Source: Mycobacterium sp. IDR2000157661
GTDB lineage: Bacteria; Actinomycetota; Actinomycetes; Mycobacteriales; Mycobacteriaceae
Direction: 5' to 3'
DNA: 64,000 bases
Assembly: GCF_022317005.1 (NCBI RefSeq)
Contig: NZ_CP081006.1
Location: 4,712,001-4,776,000, forward strand
Shown here: piece by piece, positions 51,408 through 58,637 of the stretch
How the letters are laid out: the number at the start of each line of letters is the position of its first letter
Numbering within the stretch: position 1 is the first letter of the stretch
Notes under the pieces: model-generated
Database searches by the model: none
Seen by the model: the letters and a program-made list of their open reading frames with translations, nothing else
Told to the model about the DNA's origin: nothing
Program-made: the position numbers and the translations under genes

Positions 51408-52085
51408 ACGCTCGCGGGTACGGTGCAGTCCTTGTTCCCGGCGCCACGCCGCGACCTTCGCGTGGTCGCCGGACAGCAGGATCTCGGGCACATCGAGGCC
51501 GCGCCAGCTCGGCGGCCGGGTGTAGCTCGGCGCCTCGAGAAGACCCTGGTTCTGCTCGGAGTGTGAATCGTCGCGGTGTGAAGCGGGATTGCCGAGCACG
51601 CCGGGTAGCAACCGCACCACGGCCTCGATCATCACGACCGCCGCCGACTCGCCGCCGGGCAGCACGTAGTCACCGATCGACACCTCGGCCACCCGCATCC
51701 GCCGGGCGGCGTCGTCGACGACACGCTGGTCGATGCCCTCGTAGCGGCCGCAGGCGAACACCAGGTGTGCCTCATGGCTCCACGCCTGCGCGTCGGCCTG
51801 CGTGAACAATCGTCCCGCCGGCGTCGGCACCACCAGAAGTGTCTCTGCAGAGCAGACCTCGTCGAGTGCCTCGCCCCACACCGGGGCTTTCATCACCATG
51901 CCGGGCCCACCGCCGTACGGGGCGTCGTCGACCGACCGGTGCACGTCGTGGGTCCAGCGCCGCAGATCGTGGACCGCCAGTTGCACGATGCCCGAGTCGA
52001 TGGCCTTGCCCGGCAACGACTGTCGCAACGGATCCAGACATGCGGGAAAGATCGTCACCACGTCTATGCGGAGGTCGGTGCGCAT
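51387..52085 (-). CDS. trmD: tRNA (guanine-N1)-methyltransferase
   Basis: Methylates G37 of tRNAs reading CNN codons, preventing +1 slippage. The 232-residue SPOUT protein has the trefoil knot 'FACGRYEGIDQRVV' and 'EVSIGDYVLPGGESAAVVMIEAVVRLLPGVLG', then 'YTRPPSWRGLDVPEILLSGDH'. Three bases after rimM, the classic rpsP-rimM-trmD order. Its end lies in the bidirectional hairpin at 51365-51407. Confidence 0.97.
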   Translation of the reverse strand: MRTDLRIDVVTIFPACLDPLRQSLPGKAIDSGIVQLAVHDLRRWTHDVHRSVDDAPYGGGPGMVMKAPVWGEALDEVCSAETLLVVPTPAGRLFTQADAQAWSHEAHLVFACGRYEGIDQRVVDDAARRMRVAEVSIGDYVLPGGESAAVVMIEAVVRLLPGVLGNPASHRDDSHSEQNQGLLEAPSYTRPPSWRGLDVPEILLSGDHAKVAAWRREQGLHRTRERRPDLLD

Positions 52086-52088
52086 GAT

Positions 52089-52604
52089 TCAGAGCTCCAG
52101 CAGACCGTCCGGCGGGTCGATCTCGACGAGTTGATCGTCGAGCGACACCGACGTGACGATCGCGCTGACGAACGGCACCAGCACCTCGCGATCGCCGCTG
52201 CGGACGGCGAGCAACTCGCCCGCCGCGGTGTGCAACACCTCAGCGACGGTGCCGACGTCGGCGCCGCCGGTGGTGCGAACCCGCAGCCCTTCGAGTTGAT
52301 GGTCGTAGTACTCGTCGGGGTCGTCGATCGGCGGCAGGTCCTGCGAGTCGACCACGAACACGGTGCCGCGCAGCGAATCGGCGCCGTTGCGGTTGGCCAC
52401 CCCGGCGAACCGCACCAGCAGCCGTCCGCTGTGCTCACGCACCGATTCGACGGTGTACGGGCGCTCCGAGGAGTCCTTGGCACGCCTGCCGCGCAGCGTG
52501 GCTCCGGGCGCGAAGCGGTCGTCGGGGTCGTCGGTGCGAACCTCGACGACCACCTCGCCGGCGATGCCGTGCGCCCTGACGACCCGCCCGACAACGAGGT
52601 CCAT
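52089..52604 (-). CDS. rimM: 16S rRNA-processing protein RimM
   Basis: 171-residue 30S maturation factor that binds S19. N-terminal 'LVVGRVVRAHGIAGEVVVEVRTDDPDDRFAPGATL' is the RimM domain; the C-terminal PRC-barrel has 'YYDHQLEGLRV', 'VGTVAEVLHTAAGELLAV' and 'LVPFVSAIV'. Three bases after the KH-domain gene and three bases before trmD, so part of one operon. Confidence 0.96.
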   Translation of the reverse strand: MDLVVGRVVRAHGIAGEVVVEVRTDDPDDRFAPGATLRGRRAKDSSERPYTVESVREHSGRLLVRFAGVANRNGADSLRGTVFVVDSQDLPPIDDPDEYYDHQLEGLRVRTTGGADVGTVAEVLHTAAGELLAVRSGDREVLVPFVSAIVTSVSLDDQLVEIDPPDGLLEL

Positions 52605-52607
52605 CGT

Positions 52608-52850
52608 CTACTGGTCGGTGTCCACCACGTCGACGCGGATGCCGCGACCACCGATTCCCGCGACCAGCGTGCGCAGCGCGGTCGCGGTGCGACCTCCGCG
52701 ACCGATCACCTTACCGAGGTCATCGGGGTGCACATGCACCTCGACGGTGCGCCCGCGACGGCTGGTCACCATGTCGACACGGACATCGTCGGGGTTGTCG
52801 ACGATTCCGCGGACCAGATGCTCGACGGCGTCGACGACGACAGAGCTCAC
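52608..52850 (-). CDS. KH-domain RNA-binding protein (KhpA type)
   Basis: 80-residue protein with a KH domain: 'VHPDDLGKVIGRGGRTATALRTLV' holds the GxxG loop (IGRGG). The family binds RNA and acts with KhpB in cell division and envelope control in Gram-positives. It lies between rpsP and rimM, the usual actinobacterial place (Rv2908c, from memory). Confidence 0.93.
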   Translation of the reverse strand: MSSVVVDAVEHLVRGIVDNPDDVRVDMVTSRRGRTVEVHVHPDDLGKVIGRGGRTATALRTLVAGIGGRGIRVDVVDTDQ

Positions 52851-52858
52851 GGCCTCCC

Positions 52859-53401
52859 TCAGCTTTCAGTGGCGCCGGCGACGGTGGCGTCCTCGCCCTC
52901 GGCTGGCGGTTCGGACTGGTCCTTGGCGGGCGCCGGATCGGCGGTCGCCTCGGCCGCGACGGCGTTGCGGTCCGACTCGTCGGAGACCTTCTCGGCCGCC
53001 TTCTTGGCTGCGGGGGCCTTTTTCTTCTTCGGCTGGGTCGCCTCGGTGGCCGGGCCGCCTTCGGCGTCGGCCAGTGCGGCGTTGAACCGGTCCAGCTTGC
53101 TGAGCTTGGGCTCCTTGACCTTCAGCGTGCCCTCTGCACCGGGCAGGCCCTTGAACTTCTGCCAGTCACCGGTGATCTTCAGTAGCTGCAGAACGGGTTC
53201 GGTGGGCTGAGCGCCGACGCCGAGCCAGTACTGGGCGCGCTCCGAGTCGATCTCGATGAGGCTCGGGTCTTCCTTCGGGTGGTACCGGCCGATGATCTCG
53301 ATGGCGCGGCCGTCGCGGCGGGTGCGCGCGTCGGCGACGGCGATGCGGTACTGGGGATTGCGGATCTTGCCGAGCCGCGTGAGCTTGATCTTGACAGCCA
53401 T
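52859..53401 (-). CDS. rpsP: 30S ribosomal protein S16
   Basis: S16 is needed for 30S assembly. The first ~85 residues (MAVKIKLTRLGKIRNPQYRI...) are the conserved protein. The following ~95 residues are a Lys/Ala/Glu-rich, probably disordered extension ('KKKKAPAAKKAAEKV'), which makes 180 residues, long even for mycobacteria. ATG 53399-53401 was chosen over an in-frame upstream ATG. First gene of the rpsP-khpA-rimM-trmD operon. Confidence 0.96.
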   Translation of the reverse strand: MAVKIKLTRLGKIRNPQYRIAVADARTRRDGRAIEIIGRYHPKEDPSLIEIDSERAQYWLGVGAQPTEPVLQLLKITGDWQKFKGLPGAEGTLKVKEPKLSKLDRFNAALADAEGGPATEATQPKKKKAPAAKKAAEKVSDESDRNAVAAEATADPAPAKDQSEPPAEGEDATVAGATES

Positions 53402-53591
53402 GGTTGAGCTAGTTCTCCTGAGGTTGCCACGCTGCAATTCAGCGGTCGCGGCGGGATGCCTCGACCCGGTTTTGCCTTACGTGTGTGACCGCCGCGGGGC
53501 CGTGGTCCTGCGGCAGACAGCCGCCCATTGTGCCAGAACAGCCACTTCCGGGAGAAATCCGCTCGACGGACGAGGCTCGCACGGTCGCGGC

Positions 53592-54032
53592 TCAGGTGAG
53601 CTTGTCGAAGCACTTCTCCTCGACCCGCTTGCTCATCCGCCATCCCTCGGCGGTGCGGACGAACTCGTCGACGTACCAGATCCCGACGAAGTAGATCTGT
53701 GCCCCTTTGTTCGGGTCGCCGCCCATCACCATGGGGTTGAAGCAGATGGCCCGCGACGCCGCGGTGTCGCCCGCGGGATCGTAGGAGATCCGGACGTCGA
53801 CGTTGCCCAGCATGTGGTAGTAGGCAGGGAAGTTCGGCAACACCTCCTTCAGCCAGGTCTTGACCTGCGGAAAAAAGCCGTCGATTCCGCCCGTGACGGT
53901 GTAGTCGATGTAGGCGTCCGGGGTGAACACCCGGTCGAGGTCGTCGAACCGCTTCTGGTCGATCGCCGTCGAGTAGTCGATCAACAACTGCTGGATCTCC
54001 AGGCGGTCCGAAATCTCCTCCAGGCTCAACAT
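53592..54032 (-). CDS. SnoaL-like NTF2-fold protein
   Basis: 146-residue protein (MLSLEEISDRLEIQQLLIDYSTAIDQKRFDDLDRVFTPDAYIDY), an NTF2/SnoaL fold with the Asp/Tyr-lined pocket. Family members are isomerases, dehydratases or dioxygenase small subunits. 'SMRM..EEKCFD' end is typical of the mycobacterial group (Rv2910c position). Not close in sequence to the SnoaL-like protein at 43326. ATG 54032 taken; ATG 54047 is an alternative. Substrate unknown. Confidence 0.85.
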   Translation of the reverse strand: MLSLEEISDRLEIQQLLIDYSTAIDQKRFDDLDRVFTPDAYIDYTVTGGIDGFFPQVKTWLKEVLPNFPAYYHMLGNVDVRISYDPAGDTAASRAICFNPMVMGGDPNKGAQIYFVGIWYVDEFVRTAEGWRMSKRVEEKCFDKLT

Positions 54033-54064
54033 GGCTCGATTGAACACGACTAGGCTGCCTCCTC

Positions 54065-54943
54065 ATGCGCAAGCTGTTCATCTGCATGGTGGCCGCCGTC
54101 GCACTGGTGGCCGGAGGGACCGCCACCGCGACCGCCGCGCCGCTGGACATCAGCCAGCCGTCGGGTTCGTTGCCGATCCCCGCTGGTCCCGCCCAGGCGT
54201 GGATCGTGGCCGACATGGACACCGGTGCGGTGCTCGCCGCCCGCGACGAGTACGGCCAGTACGCGCCCGCCAGCACCATCAAGGTGCTGCTGGCGCTCAC
54301 CGTGCTCGACGAGTTACCGCTGGACATGACCGTCGTCGCCGACGAGGCCGACACGCAGGTCGAGTGCAACTGCGCCGGGGTGACACCGGGAATGGTGTAC
54401 ACCACCCGCCAACTCCTCGAGGCGATCCTGTTGGTGTCGGGCAACGACGCGGCCAACACGCTGGCCACCATGCTCGGCGGCCGCGAGGTCGCGGTGACGA
54501 AGATGAACGCCAAGGCCGCCCTGATCGGGGCGTACGGCACCAACGTCGCGTCGCCGTCGGGACTCGACGGCCCGGGCATCGACATGTGGTCCTCGCCGCA
54601 CGACCTGGCGGTGATCTTCCGGGCCGCGATGGCCAACCCGGTGTTCGCCGCCATCACCGCCCAGCCGAGCGCGGTGTTCCCCACCAAGAGCGGGGACAAG
54701 GTGCTGGTCAACCAGGACGAGCTGCTCAAGCGTTACCCCGGCACACTCGGCGGCAAGACTGGATTCACCGACCGTGCGCAGAAGACGTTCGTCGGCGGCG
54801 CCCAGCGCGACGGACGCCGCCTGGTCATCGCGTTGATGTTCGGCATGGACAAACCCGGCCAACCGACCTACTGGGATCAGGCGGAAAGCCTGCTCGACTG
54901 GGGCTTCGCGGTGAGTCCGGGCGCCAGCATCGGCACGCTCTAG
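54065..54943 (+). CDS. dacB2: D-alanyl-D-alanine carboxypeptidase (DacB2-like), copy 1
   Basis: Secreted low-molecular-weight penicillin-binding protein that trims the terminal D-Ala of peptidoglycan stems. 292 residues with signal peptide (about 1-25), SxxK at Ser70-Lys73 ('ASTIKVLLAL'), SGN at 125-127 ('VSGNDAANTL') and KTG at 231-233 ('GGKTGFTDRA'). A CxC ('VECNCAGVTPG') is conserved in its neighbour. It has no C-terminal membrane helix. Followed after 84 bases by a paralogue. Confidence 0.94.
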   Translation: MRKLFICMVAAVALVAGGTATATAAPLDISQPSGSLPIPAGPAQAWIVADMDTGAVLAARDEYGQYAPASTIKVLLALTVLDELPLDMTVVADEADTQVECNCAGVTPGMVYTTRQLLEAILLVSGNDAANTLATMLGGREVAVTKMNAKAALIGAYGTNVASPSGLDGPGIDMWSSPHDLAVIFRAAMANPVFAAITAQPSAVFPTKSGDKVLVNQDELLKRYPGTLGGKTGFTDRAQKTFVGGAQRDGRRLVIALMFGMDKPGQPTYWDQAESLLDWGFAVSPGASIGTL

Positions 54944-55027
54944 ACCAAACGGCGGCATCGGTAGAGTTGCGCAATCGCAATGCATCCGAGACCGCATCGG
55001 GGAACGTGACCGATACGCTCGGCGGTC

Positions 55028-55870
55028 ATGCGAAAACCGCTGGCTGCGTTGGCCATCGCGCTGGTCCTTGCGGTGCCCCAAGCCATCGGCGTCGCTCCCC
55101 CCGCGCCCGCCCAGCCGGGGGGTGAACCGTCGGGCGCCGTCGCGCTGCCCGACGGACCCGCGAAGGCGTGGGTGCTCGCCGACCTCGACTCGGGACGAAT
55201 ACTGGCCTCGCGCAATCCCTATGAGCCGCACGCCCCCGCGAGCACCATCAAGGCGTTGTTGGCGATCGTGGTGCTCGACCACCTTCCGCTCAACGCGGTG
55301 ATCGCGGCGCGCCCGGCCGCCGCCGATGTCGAATGCTCCTGCGCCGGAGTGACAGCCGGCCGCGCGTACACGGTGCGCCAACTGCTCGACGGTCTGATGC
55401 TGGTGTCCGGTAACGACGCGGCCAACGTGCTGGCCGACGGGCTCGGTGGTTACCAGGTGGCCGTCTCGAAGATGAACGCCAAGGCGGCGGCGCTGGGAGC
55501 GCGCAGCACCCGGGCCTCGTCGCCGTCAGGCCTGGACGGACCGGGAAAGGAGGCGTTCACCACGGCCAACGACCTCGCGCTGATCTACCGGGCGGCGCTG
55601 CGCTACCCGGCCTTCGCCGCGATCGTCGCCCAACCGTCGTCCCTGTTTCCCACCGATGACGGCCCGAAGACCATCACCAACCAGAACCAACTGCTGAAGC
55701 GCTACCCGGGCACACTCGTCGGCAAGACCGGCTACACCAACCTGGCCCGCAACACCTACGTCGCCGCGGCGCAGCGCAACGGCCGTCGGCTGGTGGTGGC
55801 GCAGTTGTACGGCACCGGCGACCTGTACGGCCAGGCGATCAATCTCTTCGACTGGGGCTTCAGCCAATAG
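55028..55870 (+). CDS. D-alanyl-D-alanine carboxypeptidase (DacB2-like), copy 2
   Basis: 280-residue paralogue of the preceding gene in direct tandem. Signal peptide, then 'PDGPAKAWVLADLDSGRILASRNPYEPHAPASTIK' with Ser72-Lys75, SGN at 127-129 ('VSGNDAANVL') and 'VGKTGYTNLARNTYVAAAQRNGRRLVVA'. The CxC ('VECSCAGVTAG') is shared too. Clear sequence divergence outside motifs shows an old duplication. Its end overlaps the convergent amidohydrolase gene by 11 bases. Confidence 0.94.
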   Translation: MRKPLAALAIALVLAVPQAIGVAPPAPAQPGGEPSGAVALPDGPAKAWVLADLDSGRILASRNPYEPHAPASTIKALLAIVVLDHLPLNAVIAARPAAADVECSCAGVTAGRAYTVRQLLDGLMLVSGNDAANVLADGLGGYQVAVSKMNAKAAALGARSTRASSPSGLDGPGKEAFTTANDLALIYRAALRYPAFAAIVAQPSSLFPTDDGPKTITNQNQLLKRYPGTLVGKTGYTNLARNTYVAAAQRNGRRLVVAQLYGTGDLYGQAINLFDWGFSQ

Positions 55871-56969
55871 GCCGTCCCCGGTACACCCGCCCCCGCAACA
55901 CGACCAGGTCAGGATTATCGACGACGGCGGCCCCGAGGCGCGGATCCTCCGAATAGCAGACCAGGTCCGCGGACGCCCCGTGCTCGAGTCCCGGGCGGCC
56001 CAGCCACGCGCGGGCGTTCCAGCTGGCCGCTCCCAACGCGTCGATCGGGCTCATCCCGATGCCGGTCAACGCGTCGATCTCGTCGGCGATGCGTGCATGG
56101 GCCACCATGCTGCCCGCATCGGTGCCCGCGTAGATCGGCACGCCGGCCTCCCTGGCGGCGGCGATCCGCGCCGTACAGTTCCGGTGCAGGTCGCGCATGT
56201 GCCGCGAGTACTTCGGATACTTCGCGGCCGCGTCCGCGATGCCGGGGAAGTTGGCGACGTTGATCAACGTCGGGACCAGCGCGGTACCGTGCTCGACCAT
56301 CAAGTCCACGGTGTCCTCGGTGAGCCCGGTGCCGTGCTCGATGCAGTCGATGCCCGCCTTGATCAGCCCGGGCAGCGCCTCCTCCCCGAACACGTGAGCC
56401 GTCACGCGCGCACCATTGTCGTGGGCGGCCTTGATCGCCTGCCGCAGCACATCGTCGGACCACAGCGGGGCTAGATCGCCTGCGTCGCGGTCGATCCAGT
56501 CGCCGACCAGTTTGACCCAACCGTCGCCGAAGCGGGCCTGCTCGGCCACCGCGTCCGGCAGCTGCGATTCGTCGTCGAGTTCGGCCGCGAACCCGCGCTG
56601 ATACCGCTTGGGTCGGGCGAGATGGCGGCCCGCGCGGATGATTTCGGGCAGGTCGTCGCGGTCGGCAAGAGCGCGCGTGTCGATCGGAGATCCGCAGTCG
56701 CGCAGCAGCAGCGCACCGACGTCCCGCTCGGCCTCGGCCTGCGCGACGCAGTCATCGAGATCGTCGAGCGGACCGTGCTCGCCGAGTCCGACGTGACAGT
56801 GCGCGTCGACCAGACCGGGCACGACCCAGCCGTCGGCGCCGTCGGCACCGAACACCGTGTCAGCACCGCCGACGGGCTCCGAGCTGAGAACACCGTCGAC
56901 GATCCACCACTGAACGGGCTCGCCGTCGGGCAGCCCGAGGCCACGGACATGAAGAGCCGGGTGGGGCAC
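55860..56969 (-). CDS. Amidohydrolase family protein (imidazolonepropionase/prolidase-like)
   Basis: 369-residue metal-dependent hydrolase. 'VPGLVDAHCHVGLGEHG' carries the first two metal His, 'HDNGARVTAHVFGEEALPGLIKAGIDCIEHGTGL' the next ones, and 'YAGTDAGSMVAH' the catalytic Asp; the C-terminal beta domain ends 'ADLVCYSEDPR...VLRGRVYRG'. It follows ffh closely on the same strand (stop-to-start distance under two bases), as Rv2915c does near ffh in M. tuberculosis. Substrate unknown. Confidence 0.9.
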   Translation of the reverse strand: MPHPALHVRGLGLPDGEPVQWWIVDGVLSSEPVGGADTVFGADGADGWVVPGLVDAHCHVGLGEHGPLDDLDDCVAQAEAERDVGALLLRDCGSPIDTRALADRDDLPEIIRAGRHLARPKRYQRGFAAELDDESQLPDAVAEQARFGDGWVKLVGDWIDRDAGDLAPLWSDDVLRQAIKAAHDNGARVTAHVFGEEALPGLIKAGIDCIEHGTGLTEDTVDLMVEHGTALVPTLINVANFPGIADAAAKYPKYSRHMRDLHRNCTARIAAAREAGVPIYAGTDAGSMVAHARIADEIDALTGIGMSPIDALGAASWNARAWLGRPGLEHGASADLVCYSEDPRLGAAVVDNPDLVVLRGRVYRGRPIG

Positions 56970-56970
56970 G

Positions 56971-58539
56971 CTACTTCTGACCCGGGAACTTCAGCTTCGA
57001 CAGGTCGATGTCGGCGAGCCCGGGTGGCAGCTCGTCGAGGCCCTTGGGCATGTCAGACAGGTCGGGGAAACCCGGCGGCATGCCCGCCATCCCGGCGCCG
57101 AGCGGATTGCGCGTCTTCGGCGGCGTCGGTCCTCGCCCACCCTTCTTGCCCTTCTTCTTGTTCTTCGTGTTCTTGCGAGACGACTTGCGCCCGAACGGCA
57201 TCCCCATCTGACCGGCCATCTGCGACATCATCTTGCGAGCCTCGAAGAACCGTTCGACGAGCTGGTTGACCTCACCGACCGTCACACCGGAGCCGTTGGC
57301 GATGCGCAACCGCCGTGAGCCGTTGATGATCTTCGGGTCGGCGCGCTCCTCGGGCGTCATGCCCCGGATGATGGCCTGAAGCCGGTCGAGTTGCCTGTCG
57401 TCGACGGCGGCCAGGGCGTCCTTCATCTGGCCCGCGCCCGGCAGCATGCCCAGCAGGTTGCCGATCGGACCCATCTTGCGGATGGCCAGCATCTGTTCGA
57501 GGAAGTCCTCGAGCGTCAGCTCGCCGCTGCCGATCTTGGCCGCGGCCTCCTCGGCCTTCTGCGCGTCGAAGACCTGCTCGGCCTGCTCGATGAGGGTGAG
57601 CACGTCGCCCATGCCAAGGATGCGGCCGGCCATCCGGTCGGGGTGGAAGACGTCGAAGTCCTCGAGTTTCTCGCCCGCGGACGCGAACAGGATCGGCACC
57701 CCGGTGATCTCGCGCACGGACAGCGCGGCGCCACCGCGGGCGTCGCCGTCGAGCTTGGTCAGCACCACGCCGGTGAACCCGACACCCTCGCGGAACGCCT
57801 CGGCCGTGGTGACGGCGTCCTGGCCGATCATCGCGTCCAAGACGAAGATGACCTCGTCGGGGCTGACGGCGTCGCGGATCGCGGCCGCCTGGCTCATCAG
57901 CTCGTCGTCGATGCCCAGCCGGCCGGCCGTGTCGACGATGACCACGTCGTAGTGCTTGCTCCTGGCCTCGGCCAGGCCGGCGGCCGCCACCGCGACGGGA
58001 TCACCGGGGCCGGCGTCGGCCGATCCGGCGTCGGAGACGCCGGGGTGCGGCGCGAACACCGCGACGTCGGCGCGCTGACCGACGATCTGCAGCTGGGTGA
58101 CCGCCCCCGGGCGCTGCAGATCGCAGGCCACCAAAAGCGGTGTATGACCTTGGCCGCGAAGCCATCTCGCCAGCTTGCCGGCCAGCGTCGTCTTGCCGGA
58201 GCCTTGCAGGCCGGCGAGCATGATCACCGTCGGCGGAGTCTTGGCGAAAGCCAGTTGGCGGGTCTCGCCGCCGAGGATCCCGATCAGCTCGTCGTTGACG
58301 ATCTTGACGACCTGCTGAGCCGGGTTGAGCGCACCGGACACCTCGGCACCGCGGGCGCGCTCCTTGATCCGGTTGACGAACTCCCGCACGACGGGTAGCG
58401 ACACGTCGGCTTCCAGCAACGCCAGCCGGATCTCCCGGGCGGTCGCGTCGATATCGGCGTCGGTCAACCGCCCCTTGCCGCGCAGCCCCTGCAGGGCGCC
58501 GGTCAACCGGTCGGACAGGGATTCAAACACGGCTGCCAC
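56971..58539 (-). CDS. ffh: Signal recognition particle protein Ffh
   Basis: SRP54 GTPase that binds 4.5S RNA and signal sequences and delivers ribosomes to the translocon. 522 residues: N domain ('MAAVFESLSDRLTGALQGLRGKGRLTDADIDATAREIR'), G domain with 'GLQGSGKTTLAGKLA', 'DTAGRLGIDDELM' and 'TKLDGDARGGAAL', then the Met-rich M domain ('MMSQMAGQMGMPFG') with a Lys-rich and Pro/Gly-rich tail. Confidence 0.97.
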   Translation of the reverse strand: MAAVFESLSDRLTGALQGLRGKGRLTDADIDATAREIRLALLEADVSLPVVREFVNRIKERARGAEVSGALNPAQQVVKIVNDELIGILGGETRQLAFAKTPPTVIMLAGLQGSGKTTLAGKLARWLRGQGHTPLLVACDLQRPGAVTQLQIVGQRADVAVFAPHPGVSDAGSADAGPGDPVAVAAAGLAEARSKHYDVVIVDTAGRLGIDDELMSQAAAIRDAVSPDEVIFVLDAMIGQDAVTTAEAFREGVGFTGVVLTKLDGDARGGAALSVREITGVPILFASAGEKLEDFDVFHPDRMAGRILGMGDVLTLIEQAEQVFDAQKAEEAAAKIGSGELTLEDFLEQMLAIRKMGPIGNLLGMLPGAGQMKDALAAVDDRQLDRLQAIIRGMTPEERADPKIINGSRRLRIANGSGVTVGEVNQLVERFFEARKMMSQMAGQMGMPFGRKSSRKNTKNKKKGKKGGRGPTPPKTRNPLGAGMAGMPPGFPDLSDMPKGLDELPPGLADIDLSKLKFPGQK

Positions 58540-58637
58540 ATTACTGGCCTCGAACCGGGCTACACCTGCGCGGGCGCATCAGTGCGGCGTGGTCGCGGAC
58601 CCGCCAGCCGCAAAACGCCAGGATAAGATACCGGTCA

